In this document: positions 26,070-38,928 of the stretch, one piece after another
Layout of the letters: every line of letters starts with the position of its first letter
Position numbering within the stretch: the stretch's first letter is position 1
From: Rhynochetos jubatus
Lineage: Eukaryota > Chordata > Aves > Eurypygiformes > Rhynochetidae
Reading direction: 5' to 3'
DNA length: 64,000 nucleotides
NCBI GenBank assembly: GCA_027574665.1
Contig: CM050655.1
Span: forward strand, 2,666,001-2,730,000
The notes under the pieces: model-generated
Database searches by the model: none
Seen by the model: only the letters and a program-made list of their open reading frames with translations
What the model was told of the DNA's origin: nothing
Translations under genes and position numbers: made by a program

Positions 26070-26413
26070 ATAGAATCATAGAATCATGGAATGGTTTGAG
26101 TTGGAAGGGACCTTAAAGATCATCTAATTCCAACCCCCCTGCCAGGGGCAGGGACACCCTCCACTAGACCAGGTTGCTCCAAGCCTCATCCAGCCTGGCC
26201 TTGGACACTTCCAGGGATGGGGCATCCACAGCTTCTCTGGGCAACCTGTCCCAGTGCCTCCCCACCCTCTCTGGAAGAATTTCTTCCTGATATCCAATCT
26301 CAATCTCCCCACTTTCAATTTAAACCCATTACCCCTTGTCCTGTCACTACAGCCCCTTGTAAAAAGCTGCCCCCACACCCCCCCCAGCTTCCTTGTAGGC
26401 CCCCTTCAGGTAC
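26070..26413 (-). mobile_element. CR1 LINE 3' end fragment
   Basis: About 345 bp of CR1 3' sequence, with its terminal repeat preserved at the low-coordinate end (ATAGAATCATAGAATCATGG) and the usual CTGGCAGGGG and GGATGGGGCATCCACAG blocks inside. It abuts a T/G-rich low-complexity tract at 25979-26060. It carries no useful coding capacity and is oriented like PCDH15. Confidence 0.95.
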
Positions 26414-27857
26414 ATTTTTATGCAATAATTTTGCTTTGCTGGATGATAAAGGGCAGTTATTCTTGTGAGAAGATGTGACACTAGCAAAGCAGCACAATCT
26501 GGTCCCAGCCACCCCGAGAAGGCTTAGAAACCCAAAACGTAGTAAAAGGGAAGGGTACTGCTGTGACTTCAACACATGATTAGGATTCAGAGCATCTGAA
26601 GGTATTTTTGTCTGACAATGTTTGCAACACCTTACTGAGTCTCTGAGTGCAACAGCCGATATAGTCAATACCCCGCCAGCCACAGGCTCTGACCCCACCC
26701 GACAGTACACTTACATCACACTGTCACCTGCGCGGGGTTGGCATGCCATTGCCTTACAGCCCAGTGCTGACTTATTTCAAATATTTTAAAAGAAATGGCT
26801 ACTTTCTGAGCTTCTGAACAAAACACCTTTGCAAATACGTGATTTCTAATATTCAACCCCAGTACTTACGGCATGGGTATAAACATACATAGCCACTGAA
26901 CATGAAGAAGGCCCCGTGCATTAACATGATAATCCATTCGCACCCCATAAATCTTAGAGTAAAATGGGACAAACAGCAATTAACACACAGTTTATCCACC
27001 TCAGCTGCAATTCAGTCTACCCAGTGCCTTAATCTTTCCTCCTGAACACTCTTCTTTGCACAACCAGTTTGTGACCATGGCAAAATAAATGTATTTCTAT
27101 ACCACTGTTTCGTTCACTCATATGGTATTTTTCTGAAACCCATCCTAGCAATGTAGAATTTAAGTTGGTCAACCTTCACTTTAATCCTTTCACAGAAGTA
27201 CTAAATGGTTATCTTGTTATCACTCAGGATGAGATGGATACCAGTAGAAGCCCCCATCACCATGGTGCAAAAAAAACCCTGTAGGATCCCCAGCCTGTGA
27301 CGCCACCCAATCTGTCCAATCCCTTCCTGACAAGCCATGGTGGCAGAAAAAAGAGCAAAAAGGCTGCAAAGTGTAAAAAAGGAGCAGCCTCAAAAACACT
27401 GAAAAAGGATACAAATTGTAAAAGAACAGTATCCCTTAATTAGGCATTTCTCAATTATCTGTATCTTGATCAGAGGAGGAAATGGAGACTGAACACCTAT
27501 CAAATACATTGCAGGGCATAACTGTTTTCATGTCCAAAATGAAATCTTAAGTTTTCCCTTCTGCCTTTTTTCCCTTTGCTAAACACGTCACTCTCATCCG
27601 TTTTTCAATTTGCCTGATATCCAATATGCTTTAAATTCACCATGAAATTTTTCTATCTCCAAAAGCATGAACGTGAGATTTAATCAAAAATTAAATTTAA
27701 GACCAGCAAACCCAATAATAAATTGGAAAATTGGTTTAGTACTGAAGTTTAATAGTGTGATGTGTATGTACTCTGTATTAGACACTTCAGTCAACTCTAT
27801 TTTGTGGATTATATTTTAGTTCATGGAGGTCCACAAGCATACCTCAGAACTCAATTC

Positions 27858-27873
27858 TTTTTTTTTTTTTTTT
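27858..27873. repeat. T16 homopolymer
   Basis: Sixteen T residues in intron sequence, with no retroposed body recognised. Confidence 0.9.
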
Positions 27874-30800
27874 AATTACATTGCCCAGATTCTTACCTCA
27901 ACTTGATTATAATGTCATTTGGGTCTCTCCTGGTCAAATTGGCTTCCTACGTTCTTTCTGAAAATGCTTTGGCCTCAGCTACTTTTAACTCTCAATGGCA
28001 TTTTAACCTGAAGCTATTCCACCCTTCTATCTAAAGCATATTTCTGAGCCACATTCCCATTTCTCCACAGACTTCCTTCATCTGGCTCCTCATGGGAAGT
28101 GACTTCATTTGGCTTTTTGTCTGTCTGATCCTTTGCATTAAAGAGAAGCTATGTAATCCATTAAAAACAACTGAAATTATGTATTATTCTGGAGAAAAAT
28201 CAGGTGTAGACAGAGCACGAGGGTGTCTAAAATAAGGAAAACAAACAGTGAAGTCATATGGAAAATAAAATAGTACAGTTTTCCATACAGAAACACTTCA
28301 AATTGCCTGGCTATGCAGCGGAGTTTTTAAAATTGTGAAAAAAGTGTGTAAGTTTCTAACCAGTGTAGCAAAACAACAAGTAAAAGAACTAGAAATCAAG
28401 AAGTAAACATTCTGATGCCAGCTCTTAATTCTTTCACCAGCACCTTTAGACTATCTTGGCTTCCCGTCCTTGCTCAGAAAAAGGAACTGGCCACATTTTA
28501 GAGCAATAACTGATCAATTTCTCAAATTTTCAGTTTCCAGTATATGCAACTGTAACAATCTGAACAATTTAACAGGGACAGTGGTTCCTTTCTCCTTGAA
28601 AAGAATATTTTCTTCTTAATTAGATGTATTTTTCAAGCAGTTTATCCTCAAAGTGTTCTGAAAAGGATCATGTCTTCCTTACTATACTTAATAGCCTCAC
28701 TTTCTGTTTCAATGCTCAGATTGGTTCAAGACATTCTGACCTTTTCATGATATTTATCTCTAAAACAGATGACAAGGGAGTCTGGACATTGTTACAGTGA
28801 ACCCCTGTCATAACCTATTATCTGTTAAAGCAAATGTCAAATTTTGTTCCCATGAACTCTCGTCATCAGGCATAATGCATTTGTGTGACCCCACCAATCT
28901 TCCTAAATTAAAGCTAAGGATTTGAAGGCATGAAATTTCTGTCAGGATTACTACAGAAGCAAAAAAGGAAACAAACCAAAAAATTAAAAAAAAAGCACAG
29001 TTTAGGACCCACAAATATACTCAAATCAGACAGACAGGTGTCCATAGGATGAATTCTAAGACCAAGGATAACTCAGTGGCTTTGTGCTCTCATAATACAC
29101 TGCCAAAAGCTGGTAGGGTTTAATACTCCATTTGTGTATTATTTCTATTCCATATTCACCTTCCCAGGGTGACTGACTTCTACATTCCATTAAGCTGCAA
29201 CATGGTGTTGAAAGCTCCGACCCTGAAGCTCTGACCAAGCACAAGAAGGCAAATTCCCGGCACAGACCTGGACTACTTCTGCTGTAAACAGATAACACAC
29301 AGCTAGATTCCTTTCACCATATTATTTCATCCAGAAGAAAACCACATAAAATTAGAGTTTCATTTTCATTTGGTAGGAAGAAGTAGAGGGTTTTAATAAA
29401 ATATAATGTAGCACTGCTAAAACAAGGAAAACTAGGAAAAAAAGGTGACACTTCTACTACACTGTAATTGCTAACTCACTCATTTTGCTATGGTAAACCA
29501 TGCTTCAGTATCTGCTGTAGAAATAATCTAAACATTATAACCATACACTAAAACATGCCTTCTCATGTTTTATTACCAAATAAAAATTACCAGGACAACA
29601 CCACCATAAAACATTGATTCCAAAGGCAAAATCACACATATTTTCCTGAAGCCAAGCTGCCACTGACAAGTGAGGCAAATTCAAAAGGCATGTTCCTCTA
29701 GCGTCAGTTTGAGGAAAACATTGACTACTCTCCCCCACCCCCTCAGAAATACTGCATCAAAAACATTGCCAGTGGTATTTCACTCTTTTTCATGCCTTTC
29801 ATTCATAAAATGTAAATGCCATATGGGAAAGGTGGGAGGAGTAGCAGTAAGACTTGGATATCCTGGGAGAAGGATTACCCAAATGGATGTTCAAATCTAC
29901 CACCATTAAACAAAAAACTTTTGAGGGTCAAAACTAAAACCCTGTGCATGGCTGTTAGAAGAAGGGGAAATGACCCCCTAACTGAGCGCTCCTTAAAACG
30001 GCAGTGAGCTCTAACACAAAGGCTTAAAGAACTACAGGTCATGAGCAGCCCGATGAAAAATCAGCTGCATCCAAGGCAGAGGTTTATACCCTGCCACTTT
30101 GGCACACAGTGTCATTTAGGAAGCACCTTGATTCCCTGAATAATGACATTTTACTTAGAGGAAAGAAGTCATGACCTCTTAAAGTACATCTTCAAACCAA
30201 CATGTTGGAGACAAATAAATGAGGAAGAAAACAGCTTTGGAAACGTCCCTCCTAACTACAACCCAAAAACGTTCCCTTCCCCTCCAAATCCGTGGTGTAC
30301 ATGGTATGGGTTTTTTCCTGTCCTGCTCTTGGTCTGAACAAGGACATTCTCAGGTGCTGTCCTCATTTCTGAAGAGGACTTGTCACTCCCAAGTTTTTAA
30401 GACATGTCAAGATTAACCTGTTTCTCTCCCTGGCAATAACCAATTTCTCTTAATACTTATATTTTTTTCTCATGCATTGTAAAGATGGACAACTGAATTA
30501 GTAGGATTCTCATGAGAAGAAAAGGACAGGTGCTTCTTCGAAGCCTCAGATGTTCACAATATTGTGGCTGCTGTTCTGTGTTGGATGGCACCTTTTTGAA
30601 GGAGGCACCAAACTGGAGATTTCAAACACGAAATCCTACTCATATCCTCTGAGCAGGATTCCCCATTTCCTCTTTCACAATGAGAATAACTTACTGACTG
30701 AACAGCAGTAAAACAGAGAGGTCGGAAAGGCTTCCTGGAATAACACTTCCAACTAACTCTCGATATATCTCCATGATTTTGTTTTGTGAAATCCTATGGT

Positions 30801-32380
30801 ACAAAGCTCTTTGTTTGGATGATATCTGCCTACAGTGCTGATGGATTTAATTAAGTGGAAAACATCACATCGCATCTTCTACTGAGCGAGAAGTGCACGT
30901 CACAAAAACTCACTTTTGAACCAGAACACATTTTCACGGTACAGTGTTGTTGCTAGTTTAGAAATAAAGTACTACACTACATTTACATCAAGCGATAGAC
31001 TCAAATTTGCAGCTTCACATATTTCCTCATAAATTGGAACCAAACTTCAGAGTACCATACAACTGGACACATATTTTTCAGAGGGGTTGGGGACCTATAA
31101 TGCAATACTAACAGAAGCTAAAAGTTTCCAGCATTTTCCTTTTTCTGCTATGAAATGCCTGAACACCTGTTTAATGTGCCCACAGGCAATAATTAGGACC
31201 CAATGATGCTGCTCTCGGTTAACATTTCATTTCCTGCTACAGCAGCACATTGCTGTTAGCAATGACCTTCTAGTTGCAGAGGATGTGATATTTATTAATT
31301 AACAAAACAAGAAAATGATCCCAAGTCCCTTTGAACTTTTACTTTTTTAAAATGACAAACGTACTCATAAAGAGGACAGACTTGCTAAAAAAAACCCCTC
31401 TTTATATTCAACTGAGGTTTACTTCACATCTGGTCTTCACTGTTCCGTAGCGCTACTAATTATGATTTGTTAATTAAGAAATGAAAGTGCTGCCATTGCC
31501 TGTTTGGAAGAAATGGAAACTTCTGGATCAATTACTTCCTCGGAGTTCAATCAAGAGGTGGTCTGGGTGGAGCTGTCAGGACAAGCAAAATAATAGCTTG
31601 GGAAAGGAGCGCTCAAACCAGCTGATTTGATTTTCCCAAGCAAGTGATTTATTGCCAGAGACGTGGCTGTTTCACCAGCACTAAACAGAATGAGATCAAA
31701 GTCAGCATTAAAAACCTTAATAAACAGGCCACAGCCTGTTTTGGGCAGCGATGCAGAAAGTCTCATGTACCACTTGCCAGCACCCCTTACTTCATCACTT
31801 CCCTGTGCCTGGCACTCCTGGGCCCTTGCTCTCTGTCACTTCGGCTGGAGAGAGGCAGGGGAAGGGGCAGCTCCAGCCTTATCCGTACATTGCTGACAAC
31901 TGCCCCATTATTAGGGTTCAGCACACGTGGCTCCCTCTGCTCTGAGTACCAGCAAAATCTGACTGACCACCAACCACCCCGCAGGGAGATTCAGCGAGAA
32001 GAGCATCAGCATCAGTGTCCTTCCCTGGCAGCAAAAGGTCAAGTGGACTGAGAGGTGGATGAGCAATCTATGATTAAATGTCCACATATTTGTAAGCATT
32101 TGATTCTTTCTGACTTTTGCCTCTTCACACTTTGCATTTTTGTGAAACAAGCAAATAATGCTTGTTGGGAAAATGCTTTTTTAGCAGGCACCGCTGCTGT
32201 CAGCTCTCTCAAAGTCATATTTAATATCCATGATAAGGATAGACAAGGATCTAAGAGAAGGATTCACAATGCTAATGCAGTTAAACTCCGCAGCTTCAGA
32301 ATAAAGATCCAGGCTAGGAGCACTGGGATAGCCCAGGCAGGCTCACATCTAAGGATGCACTAGAGAGATCTGTGGGAGTG

Positions 32381-33585
32381 AGTGAATGGTTTGGGCTGGA
32401 AAGGGCCTTAAAGATCATCTTGTTCCAACCCACCTGCCAGGGGCCGGGACACCCTCCACTAGGAACAGGTTGCTCCAAGCCTCATCCAGCCTGGCCTTGA
32501 ACACTTCCAGGGATGGGGCATCCACAGCTTCTCTGGGCAACCTGTCCCAGTGCCTCCCCACCCTCTCTGGGAAGAATTTCTTTCTGATATCCCATCTAAA
32601 TCTCCTCGCTTTCAATTTAAACCCATTACCCCTTGTCTTGTCGCTACAGGCCCTTGTAAAAAGTCCCCCCCCCCCAAGCTTTCTTGCTGGCCCCTTCAGG
32701 TACTAGAAGGTGCTATAAGGTCTCCCAGGAGCCTTCCCTTCTCCAGGCTGAACAAGCCCAACTCTCTCAGCCTGTCCCCACAGGAGATGTGTTCCAGCCC
32801 TTGGAGCATCTTCATGGCCTCCTCTGGACTTGCTCCAACCAGTCCATATCCTTCTATGTTGGGGGCCCCAGAGCTGGATGCAGTCCCCCAGACGGGGTGT
32901 CAAGAGAGCAGAATAGAGAGAGAGAATCCTCTCCCTTAACATGCTGGTCGTCATGCCTTTGATGCAGCCCAGGATACAGTTGGCCTTCTGGGCTGCAAGC
33001 CCCCACCACTGGCTCATGTTGAGCTCCTCATCAACCAACACCCCCCAAGTCCTTCTCAGGGCTGATCTCAAGCCATTCTCCACCCAGCCTCTATTTGTGC
33101 TTCGGATTGCCCCAACCCACATCCAGGACCTTGCATTTGGCCTTGTTGAACTTCATGAGTTCACCTCTCCAGCCTGTCCAGGTCCCTCTGGATGACACCC
33201 CTTCCCTCCAGCATGTTGATGGCACCACACAGCTTGGTGTCATCTGCAAACTTGCTGAGGGTGCACTCAATCCCACTGTCCATGTCACTGATGAAGATGT
33301 TAACAACGCCAGTCCCAGTACCAACGTCACTGGTCTCCACTCATACTCTGAGCTGTTGACCACAACTCTCTGAGTGCGACCATCCAGCCAGTTCTTTATC
33401 CACCGAGTGGTCCATCCCTCAAATCCATGCCTCTCCAGTTTAGAGACCAGGATGTCGTGCAGGATAGTGTCAAATGCATTGCACAGGTACAGGTAGATGA
33501 TGTCTGTCATCTTCCCGTGCTGTAACCCTATTGTAGAAGCCACTAAATTTGTCAGGCACAATGTGCCCTTAGTGAACTGTCCCGA
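32381..33585 (-). mobile_element. CR1 LINE copy with reverse-transcriptase remnant
   Basis: This is the longest CR1 piece, about 1.2 kb. On the minus strand it preserves part of the reverse transcriptase domain: GQFTKGTLCLTNLVAS, then NAFDTILHDILVSKLERHGF, WIKNWLDGRTQRVVV and FNKAKCKVLDVG. It then continues into the C-terminal tail (VDEELNMSQWWGLAAQKANC) in a different frame, so it is broken by frameshifts around 33.1-33.3 kb, including the catalytic FADD region. The 3' end near 32381 lacks a clear octamer repeat. The element is inactive. Sequence beyond 33585 (up to ~33875) is not recognisable as CR1. Confidence 0.94.
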
Positions 33586-36500
33586 GACATTGGCCATGTG
33601 CAAGGAGCACCAGGCATGGATCATCTGGCTCTTATTAACTACAATAATGACCTGAAAGCCCCTGGCATGGCACCTTCACAAGGTGCTGGAGCAGATCATG
33701 CAGACCTGCTGCCCAATGCTGTTCTTTTTCTAACAGGCATGACTGCATGGAGGAGGAATGTCCTACATCATGCTGCACCCAGGCTGCTAGGGTGCTTGGT
33801 CTTGACTTGCTAGCTCCCACCAGAAGGGTTGACTGGTTGTGGCAGATCTCTTTCTGACATATTGCAGCCATCATTTATCTCAGTCCTTAGGAAGGAACTA
33901 TATTTTATCACTCACTTGTTATAAAACAACTGCTCCATGTTGTATTTTATGGTTCTCAGGGCTCCTAGCTTTTCTTTGTTGTTTTATATGTATAGTACAG
34001 CAGCATTTAGAAGTCTCCAGTATAATTTACAATCCAAACAAAGAAGGTGAGGGAAAAAAAGAGACTAATTGGTTTGTCCCAAATTATGGAGTAATTCAGA
34101 GGGAGAGTTAGTGAATAAAATGCAAATCTCTGATTCTCATCTACTTGTCTGTTCCCTCCTGTGCCAGTCACTTTAAGACACAGATAACAATCAATCAAAG
34201 ACTCCCCGGTATGAACAGGGCTCCAAGCAGAGACCCTGTTGCGCTGGTGTACTTCTGCCAGACCAACAGCTCAAGGCAGAGTTGCACTTTTATCTCACTC
34301 TCTGCCTAATGCGGCTATGCCTTTTTGATCATGCCATCTGGCCCCCTCTCTCCTACTTTTTGTATTTATTTCTGATTTGTAATACACACTGCAACTGTGC
34401 AGGCAGCTTTATACTGTAAAACTGCTCAACCGTGACCTTTTTCTAAATACACAGAAATGAAGTTTGTAAAACAGCTATTAAAACAATGCTGGAATCATCC
34501 AGATTACGATAATTATGGAAGCAAAGATCAATATTAATCCAGTCTAAAGCCACTAATTCTCAATCTTTCAGAAACTGTAGTATCCACATCCAACAGTTTA
34601 TCATTTTGCAAACAGCACCATTGCTCTGTGCTGACATTTACCCTAAAGATATACTATGTCAACTGAAAAATAGGGTTATAAGAAAGCTGCCAGTTTCAGC
34701 TTGCATCACTGTCAAGGAATCAAACATGAAATGCATCTTGCAGAGTGTGACAATCCCTGAAGTCCTTAAGAATCAAAAGTAGTTCTGCTCCAAAATATTT
34801 GAGAGTCTCAGAGCTGAATCAGAAAGTTCTGGGATTGTTTGCATCTAATTTCTGATGATGAAGAAAATGAGTAACTGTCATTGCTGTCCCCAAAAATTTT
34901 AAAAGGGTTTTTTTATGATGGTGGGCATCAAAGAATTTACCAAGAATTTTTGGTGCTATTTCCTAGGAAAGAGAAACTAGGATATTCAGCTAACCTTGAT
35001 GAGGGCTCAGGAGGAGAAGATAACACAGGTTATTCAGTTGTCATCTAACGGTATTAGGGGATATGAACCACTTTTTACTTTGAGCTTTCTTATTGCAGTG
35101 AAATAAAGTTCCCACCTCCTGGGATAAAACCGAAGCTCCAGGTGGCCTTGGGAAGTGTGAGCTCAGTTCATTTTTCAGAAGGCAATGCAAACTCTGCCTG
35201 TGCTCCTAAACCTTAAAAAGTGTCTTCTCCCAGTCCTGCAGATAAGGACGCTGTGCTGGGTGACGTGAGAGTTGCAGGATACCTCTTTCACATCGCAGAG
35301 GTGGACCGCACTGTGCTCTGAGAACTCCTGAGGCTGGACTCACGCTGGATTTGGCCGGAGTGGTCTAGCACTGCAGCTGCATTGTAGCCTCTCCCAAAAC
35401 AAGGGACATCCCAGAGTGTGCCACACTGCTAAGGGATCACATTTGTCACCAGATAAGATTCGAGGACAAGCTCCTTAAAGGTGCAGGCCATTGGGAATAA
35501 AGTTATAAAGGAAACAGGAAACAAAGTTCATTGCTAAGTATGCCCCTAGCAGTGATGAGTCTCTCCAGCAGTTCCAGCTCCCTGCCTGGCTCCTGAGGCT
35601 CGCTAAATGAGCTTTGTCATTCACCCAAAACGTGGAGTATCTTGCAAAGGTCTCATGCTATCGTATTTTCACGTCCCTTTGTTAAATATACCTACGCTTC
35701 TTTTTCTCCTTGCAGCTATGCATATAGGACCCATTCACTTTTCTCCCGAAAACAGTAACACAGAAGTTTATTGTAGAAAGGCTTTAAATGTTATTTGGAA
35801 CTTGCATGCACTGACATGATAGCTGAAATTACAGTGACAAATGGAAACATTCTTATTTAAAGACTACTTTTTTCTACATTACCTAAGCTACGCTTCATAC
35901 ACTTGAAGACATACAATAAAATATAAAGAGCAGCAGGAATAAGCTCTCTCAAGAAAAATCCCCCAGCAAAGGATTATCATATCATCAAATGCAAACTTTA
36001 CAGTTTCGCACTACTCCTTCAGATTTCATACTTGTTTCAACATTAAATACTGCCAGTCCTCTACTAATTTTGTATTTTGTTATTTTTCATTTCTTTAAGG
36101 TTGCCTCAAAATGCTAATATGCTCATCATGAGGAAAAATAGAATGCATATGATGAATTTTTGCCTAAACTCCTAAAACCACTGAGCAAATCCCCTTATTG
36201 GGGTCTACAGCAGCTAAAAATATTACATTCAATGTCTGTTTTCTGATATTCTGCAGTAGTTTGTTTTGAAAACATATGTGCAAAGCCCGTTATATTCTGA
36301 TACTGACCATGTCACCACATCAGTATCAAGAGCACATATTGCAGCAAGGCTGTCACTTCTCGAGATCGGGCGGCTGGTTCCATTGATCCTATCACTTGCT
36401 ATTACTAGACAGATGTCAAACTGTTTATGAACGAATAATGTTCATCTGGAAAAAATCAGCCTGTGCACCCCACCCCCCTTTTTTTTTTAACTTAATTTTT

Positions 36501-37328
36501 AGAAAATGGGGTCGATTTTATTAAATTGTCAAAGGGTAAGCTTTATCAAATCATGATTCTGTACTAATAATAACTATCATCTGGACTTCTAACATCAAAG
36601 AGGTTGAGTCTGAATTCTCTTGTGTCCAATATGAATGGTGTACAGGATCAAACCACGCTTAAACAGACTGGAGGAAACAACCTAGAGTCACGGTGATCAC
36701 AGCTACAGTTTCAATGCACAATTTTTTTGATTTGTCCGCATGACTGACGTTTTCAACAGCTGCTGAGAGAACAAATTCAAACAAACCTCTCCTCACTGTC
36801 ATTGTCACCTACGGCCCAGATCTTTTCAGTTGGAGACAACCTGTTAAGAGGGTAAAATTGCACCATCATCTGATATGATTAGGGAATGGATGGTTGCCAA
36901 ATAACTTGCAGCTAAGAGAAAAAAGCAACTCTAAAGTATTTTGTCACCTTCACTTTGTCAAACAGAAGTGCTGCAGAAATGTCCTGCATGTAATTTCACA
37001 CAGTCGTGCTTCTGGAGGACTTGAATGCTGACTGCTCATTTCTTAGAGCAGCATCCAATCCTATTTCCTAGAGAACACCTAACATCAATAAATATGTTAC
37101 CAGTTTTAAGTACGCGAGGGTTTTGGCACTTTGGTTCAAACTTTATTTTTGTGTCCTATTTCCTCTATGACCCAAAGTGAACAGCAGAAGGTTCAAAAGT
37201 TGAGGATAAGCACTTCCACGCTGATAAGAGTATTTTCATAGTCCACATATCTCAGAATAGCATTTAAACAGGAACTTATTTCAACTTTTAAAAGTAACAT
37301 TTATAATGTTAACAAATAAGTGCTTTAC

Positions 37329-37441
37329 CTGTATTCATCCTGCGTAAACCGTGGAATTACTGAAGGCTGCAGTACAGCAATTTCTACGGTAGTGGTGTTG
37401 AATTTCACAGGATCCCCATCATCGTATGCAATAACCACTAG
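37329..37441 (-). CDS. PCDH15: PCDH15 exon (third in window): end of EC9 and EC9-EC10 linker
   Basis: This 113-bp exon enters in phase 0 after TTTATAG and leaves two bases into a codon at TACAG|GTAAAG. It encodes [12 protein letters not shown], the last strands of EC9 with the usual A-x-D-D-G-x-P turn, then a variable strand with an NTT glycosylation sequon. It ends at [16 protein letters not shown]. The linker lacks the DxNDN calcium motif expected between cadherin repeats. This is consistent with the bent, calcium-poor EC9-EC10 junction known for PCDH15. The split arginine codon is completed by the first base of the next exon. The gene assignment is firm because of the [14 protein letters not shown]-like continuation across the splice. 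Confidence 0.96.
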
Positions 37442-37485
37442 CTATAAACAACACAGAAAACCACTCTCTTAGTAAAGGCAAGAGC

Positions 37486-37500
37486 TTTTTTTTTTTTTTT
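37486..37500. repeat. T15 homopolymer near third-exon acceptor
   Basis: Fifteen T residues lie 45 bases upstream of the third exon in transcript order. On the transcribed minus strand it is an A-tract, so it does not act as the polypyrimidine tract. Confidence 0.9.
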
Positions 37501-38698
37501 CAATTTGACTTGCAACAATCCTTCTTGTATTTTCAGGGTCTAACAAATCAGATGACGTTTTCTTTCACTGAAAATCATATATTGTGTAAGAACAAAAGAC
37601 AGAGGAAAAAGGTGACAGCTATCAACAAGTTGAATCATCTGATAGAAATATATAGAAACACAGTAAACTGGAATTCAAATGTAAGTCTTCTACAAATACC
37701 TTTCCAAAACACACTGCCAGCTTCAAGTACGTTTTGGGGGGGATTCCCTTCAGATCTAAATACAGACTCTCCTTACTCAGAACTCCAGAATCCATTTCAC
37801 CTTCTTTAACAGTATATAGTTCAAGTCTACATTTACAAAGTGGAGTAATTTTTATTGAAAACCCATCTATAAATGCCAAGAAAACAATGGAAAGAGTGCT
37901 AGGTAAGAATTCTGTTTCTGACATTAATATTTAAAAATATTTTAAAAAATCAGAAAACATCAAAACAAAAGAAGTAGTATTATCTCCCCTCCACAAAATC
38001 CTCTTAAAAGGGAGATCTTTGGTATGCTAAAGTATGGGCAAGACCAGAAGATGTTCTCCAAAGGTGGCCTGTTATAAAACTTTTGGTAATCTGATCTGAT
38101 TACTCATGTCTCTCTTTAATCTGTGCTTGTCTGCTGGGACAAAAAAAAAAAATTCACCTGTTTTCAGCTTTTAAATGAAGGTAAGCTATCTGTTCACAAA
38201 AGGATGACACCAGCCCACTGAAGATGGAGTAATGGACAGTTTTCCAGTTTCCCCTCTCTAAATTTGTCCTTATTTCAGGAGGTCACTAGATGGAGCAGGT
38301 CAGCAGCTCACACTAGCAAAGGGTTTTCAACCCATTTCTGCAAGCCCGAGCTATTCTTAGAATGGGTCAGTAAAGACGCAGCTTAAAACAAAAGACAGCA
38401 TTTTTTTCCAGACAATCTATTAAGGAACTCACCAGTGCAAGATATTGTAATTGCAAAAAGTATATGTTAAAAATTGACTGCCACAAAAGATTCAGTGACA
38501 GATACAAGCCCAGTGTTCTAGATGCAAATACCAACTCAAAGCCCCCACAGGACTGATTTCTGGAGTCTTTTCTGTGCTTCTTCCCTAAGCATCCATATTT
38601 TCTGAAAAGCAGCACTCTGTTAAATTTACCACTGGTCTCCATTTCACATAGAAACGTAGCTTCATGTCCACCTGTGTGTCAACTGCATGTTACGTATC

Positions 38699-38928
38699 AG
38701 AATCATAGAATCGTTTAGGTTGGAAAAGACCTCTGAGATCAGGGAGTCCAACCATTAGCCCAGCACTGCCAAGTCCACCACTAAAACACGTCCCTGAGCA
38801 CCTCACCCACATGTCTCTTAAATACCTCCAGGTAAATCCCTCCAGCGATGGTAACTCAATCCCCTCCCTGGGCAGCCTGTTCCAATGTCTGACAGCCCCT
38901 TTGGTGAAGAAATTTTTCCTAATCACAG
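38699..38928 (-). mobile_element. CR1 LINE 3' fragment of a diverged subfamily
   Basis: A 230-bp 3' end begins with the terminal repeat (AGAATCATAGAATCG) at low coordinate. It contains TTAGGTTGGAAAAGACCTCT and GGGCAGCCTGTTCCAATG. The body differs clearly from the other CR1 copies here, for example GCCCAGCACTGCCAAGTCCA in place of the CTGGCAGGGG block, which marks a separate and probably older CR1 subfamily. It sits between PCDH15 exons 3 and 2. Confidence 0.92.

Larger units (their letters stand above)
22992..37328 (-). other. PCDH15: PCDH15 intron between the third and fourth exons
   Basis: A 14,337-bp GT-AG intron, the longest complete one here. It contains the T/G-rich tract at 25979-26060, CR1 copies at 26070 and 32381, and a T16 run at 27858. 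A low-repeat stretch at about 25255-25870 has TAAT-rich blocks that look like conserved non-coding sequence. The rest shows nothing I can assign. Confidence 0.88.

Noticed and set aside
26315-26710. A 131-codon minus-strand frame
   Set aside because: Its end lies in the CR1 fragment and the rest has no recognisable content. It is a chance fusion of repeat and intron sequence.
31644-32051. A 135-codon plus-strand frame
   Set aside because: There is no domain pattern, no family resemblance and no good splice or promoter context. The length is within chance for this window.
33091-33624. A 177-codon minus-strand frame that might be read as a gene
   Set aside because: It is the decayed reverse transcriptase region of a CR1 LINE (FNKAKCKVL, SKLERHGF), broken by frameshifts, with non-CR1 sequence at its start.
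33586-33875. Extension of the CR1 copy beyond 33585
   Set aside because: The sequence no longer resembles CR1 ORF2, and I could not assign it to another element.
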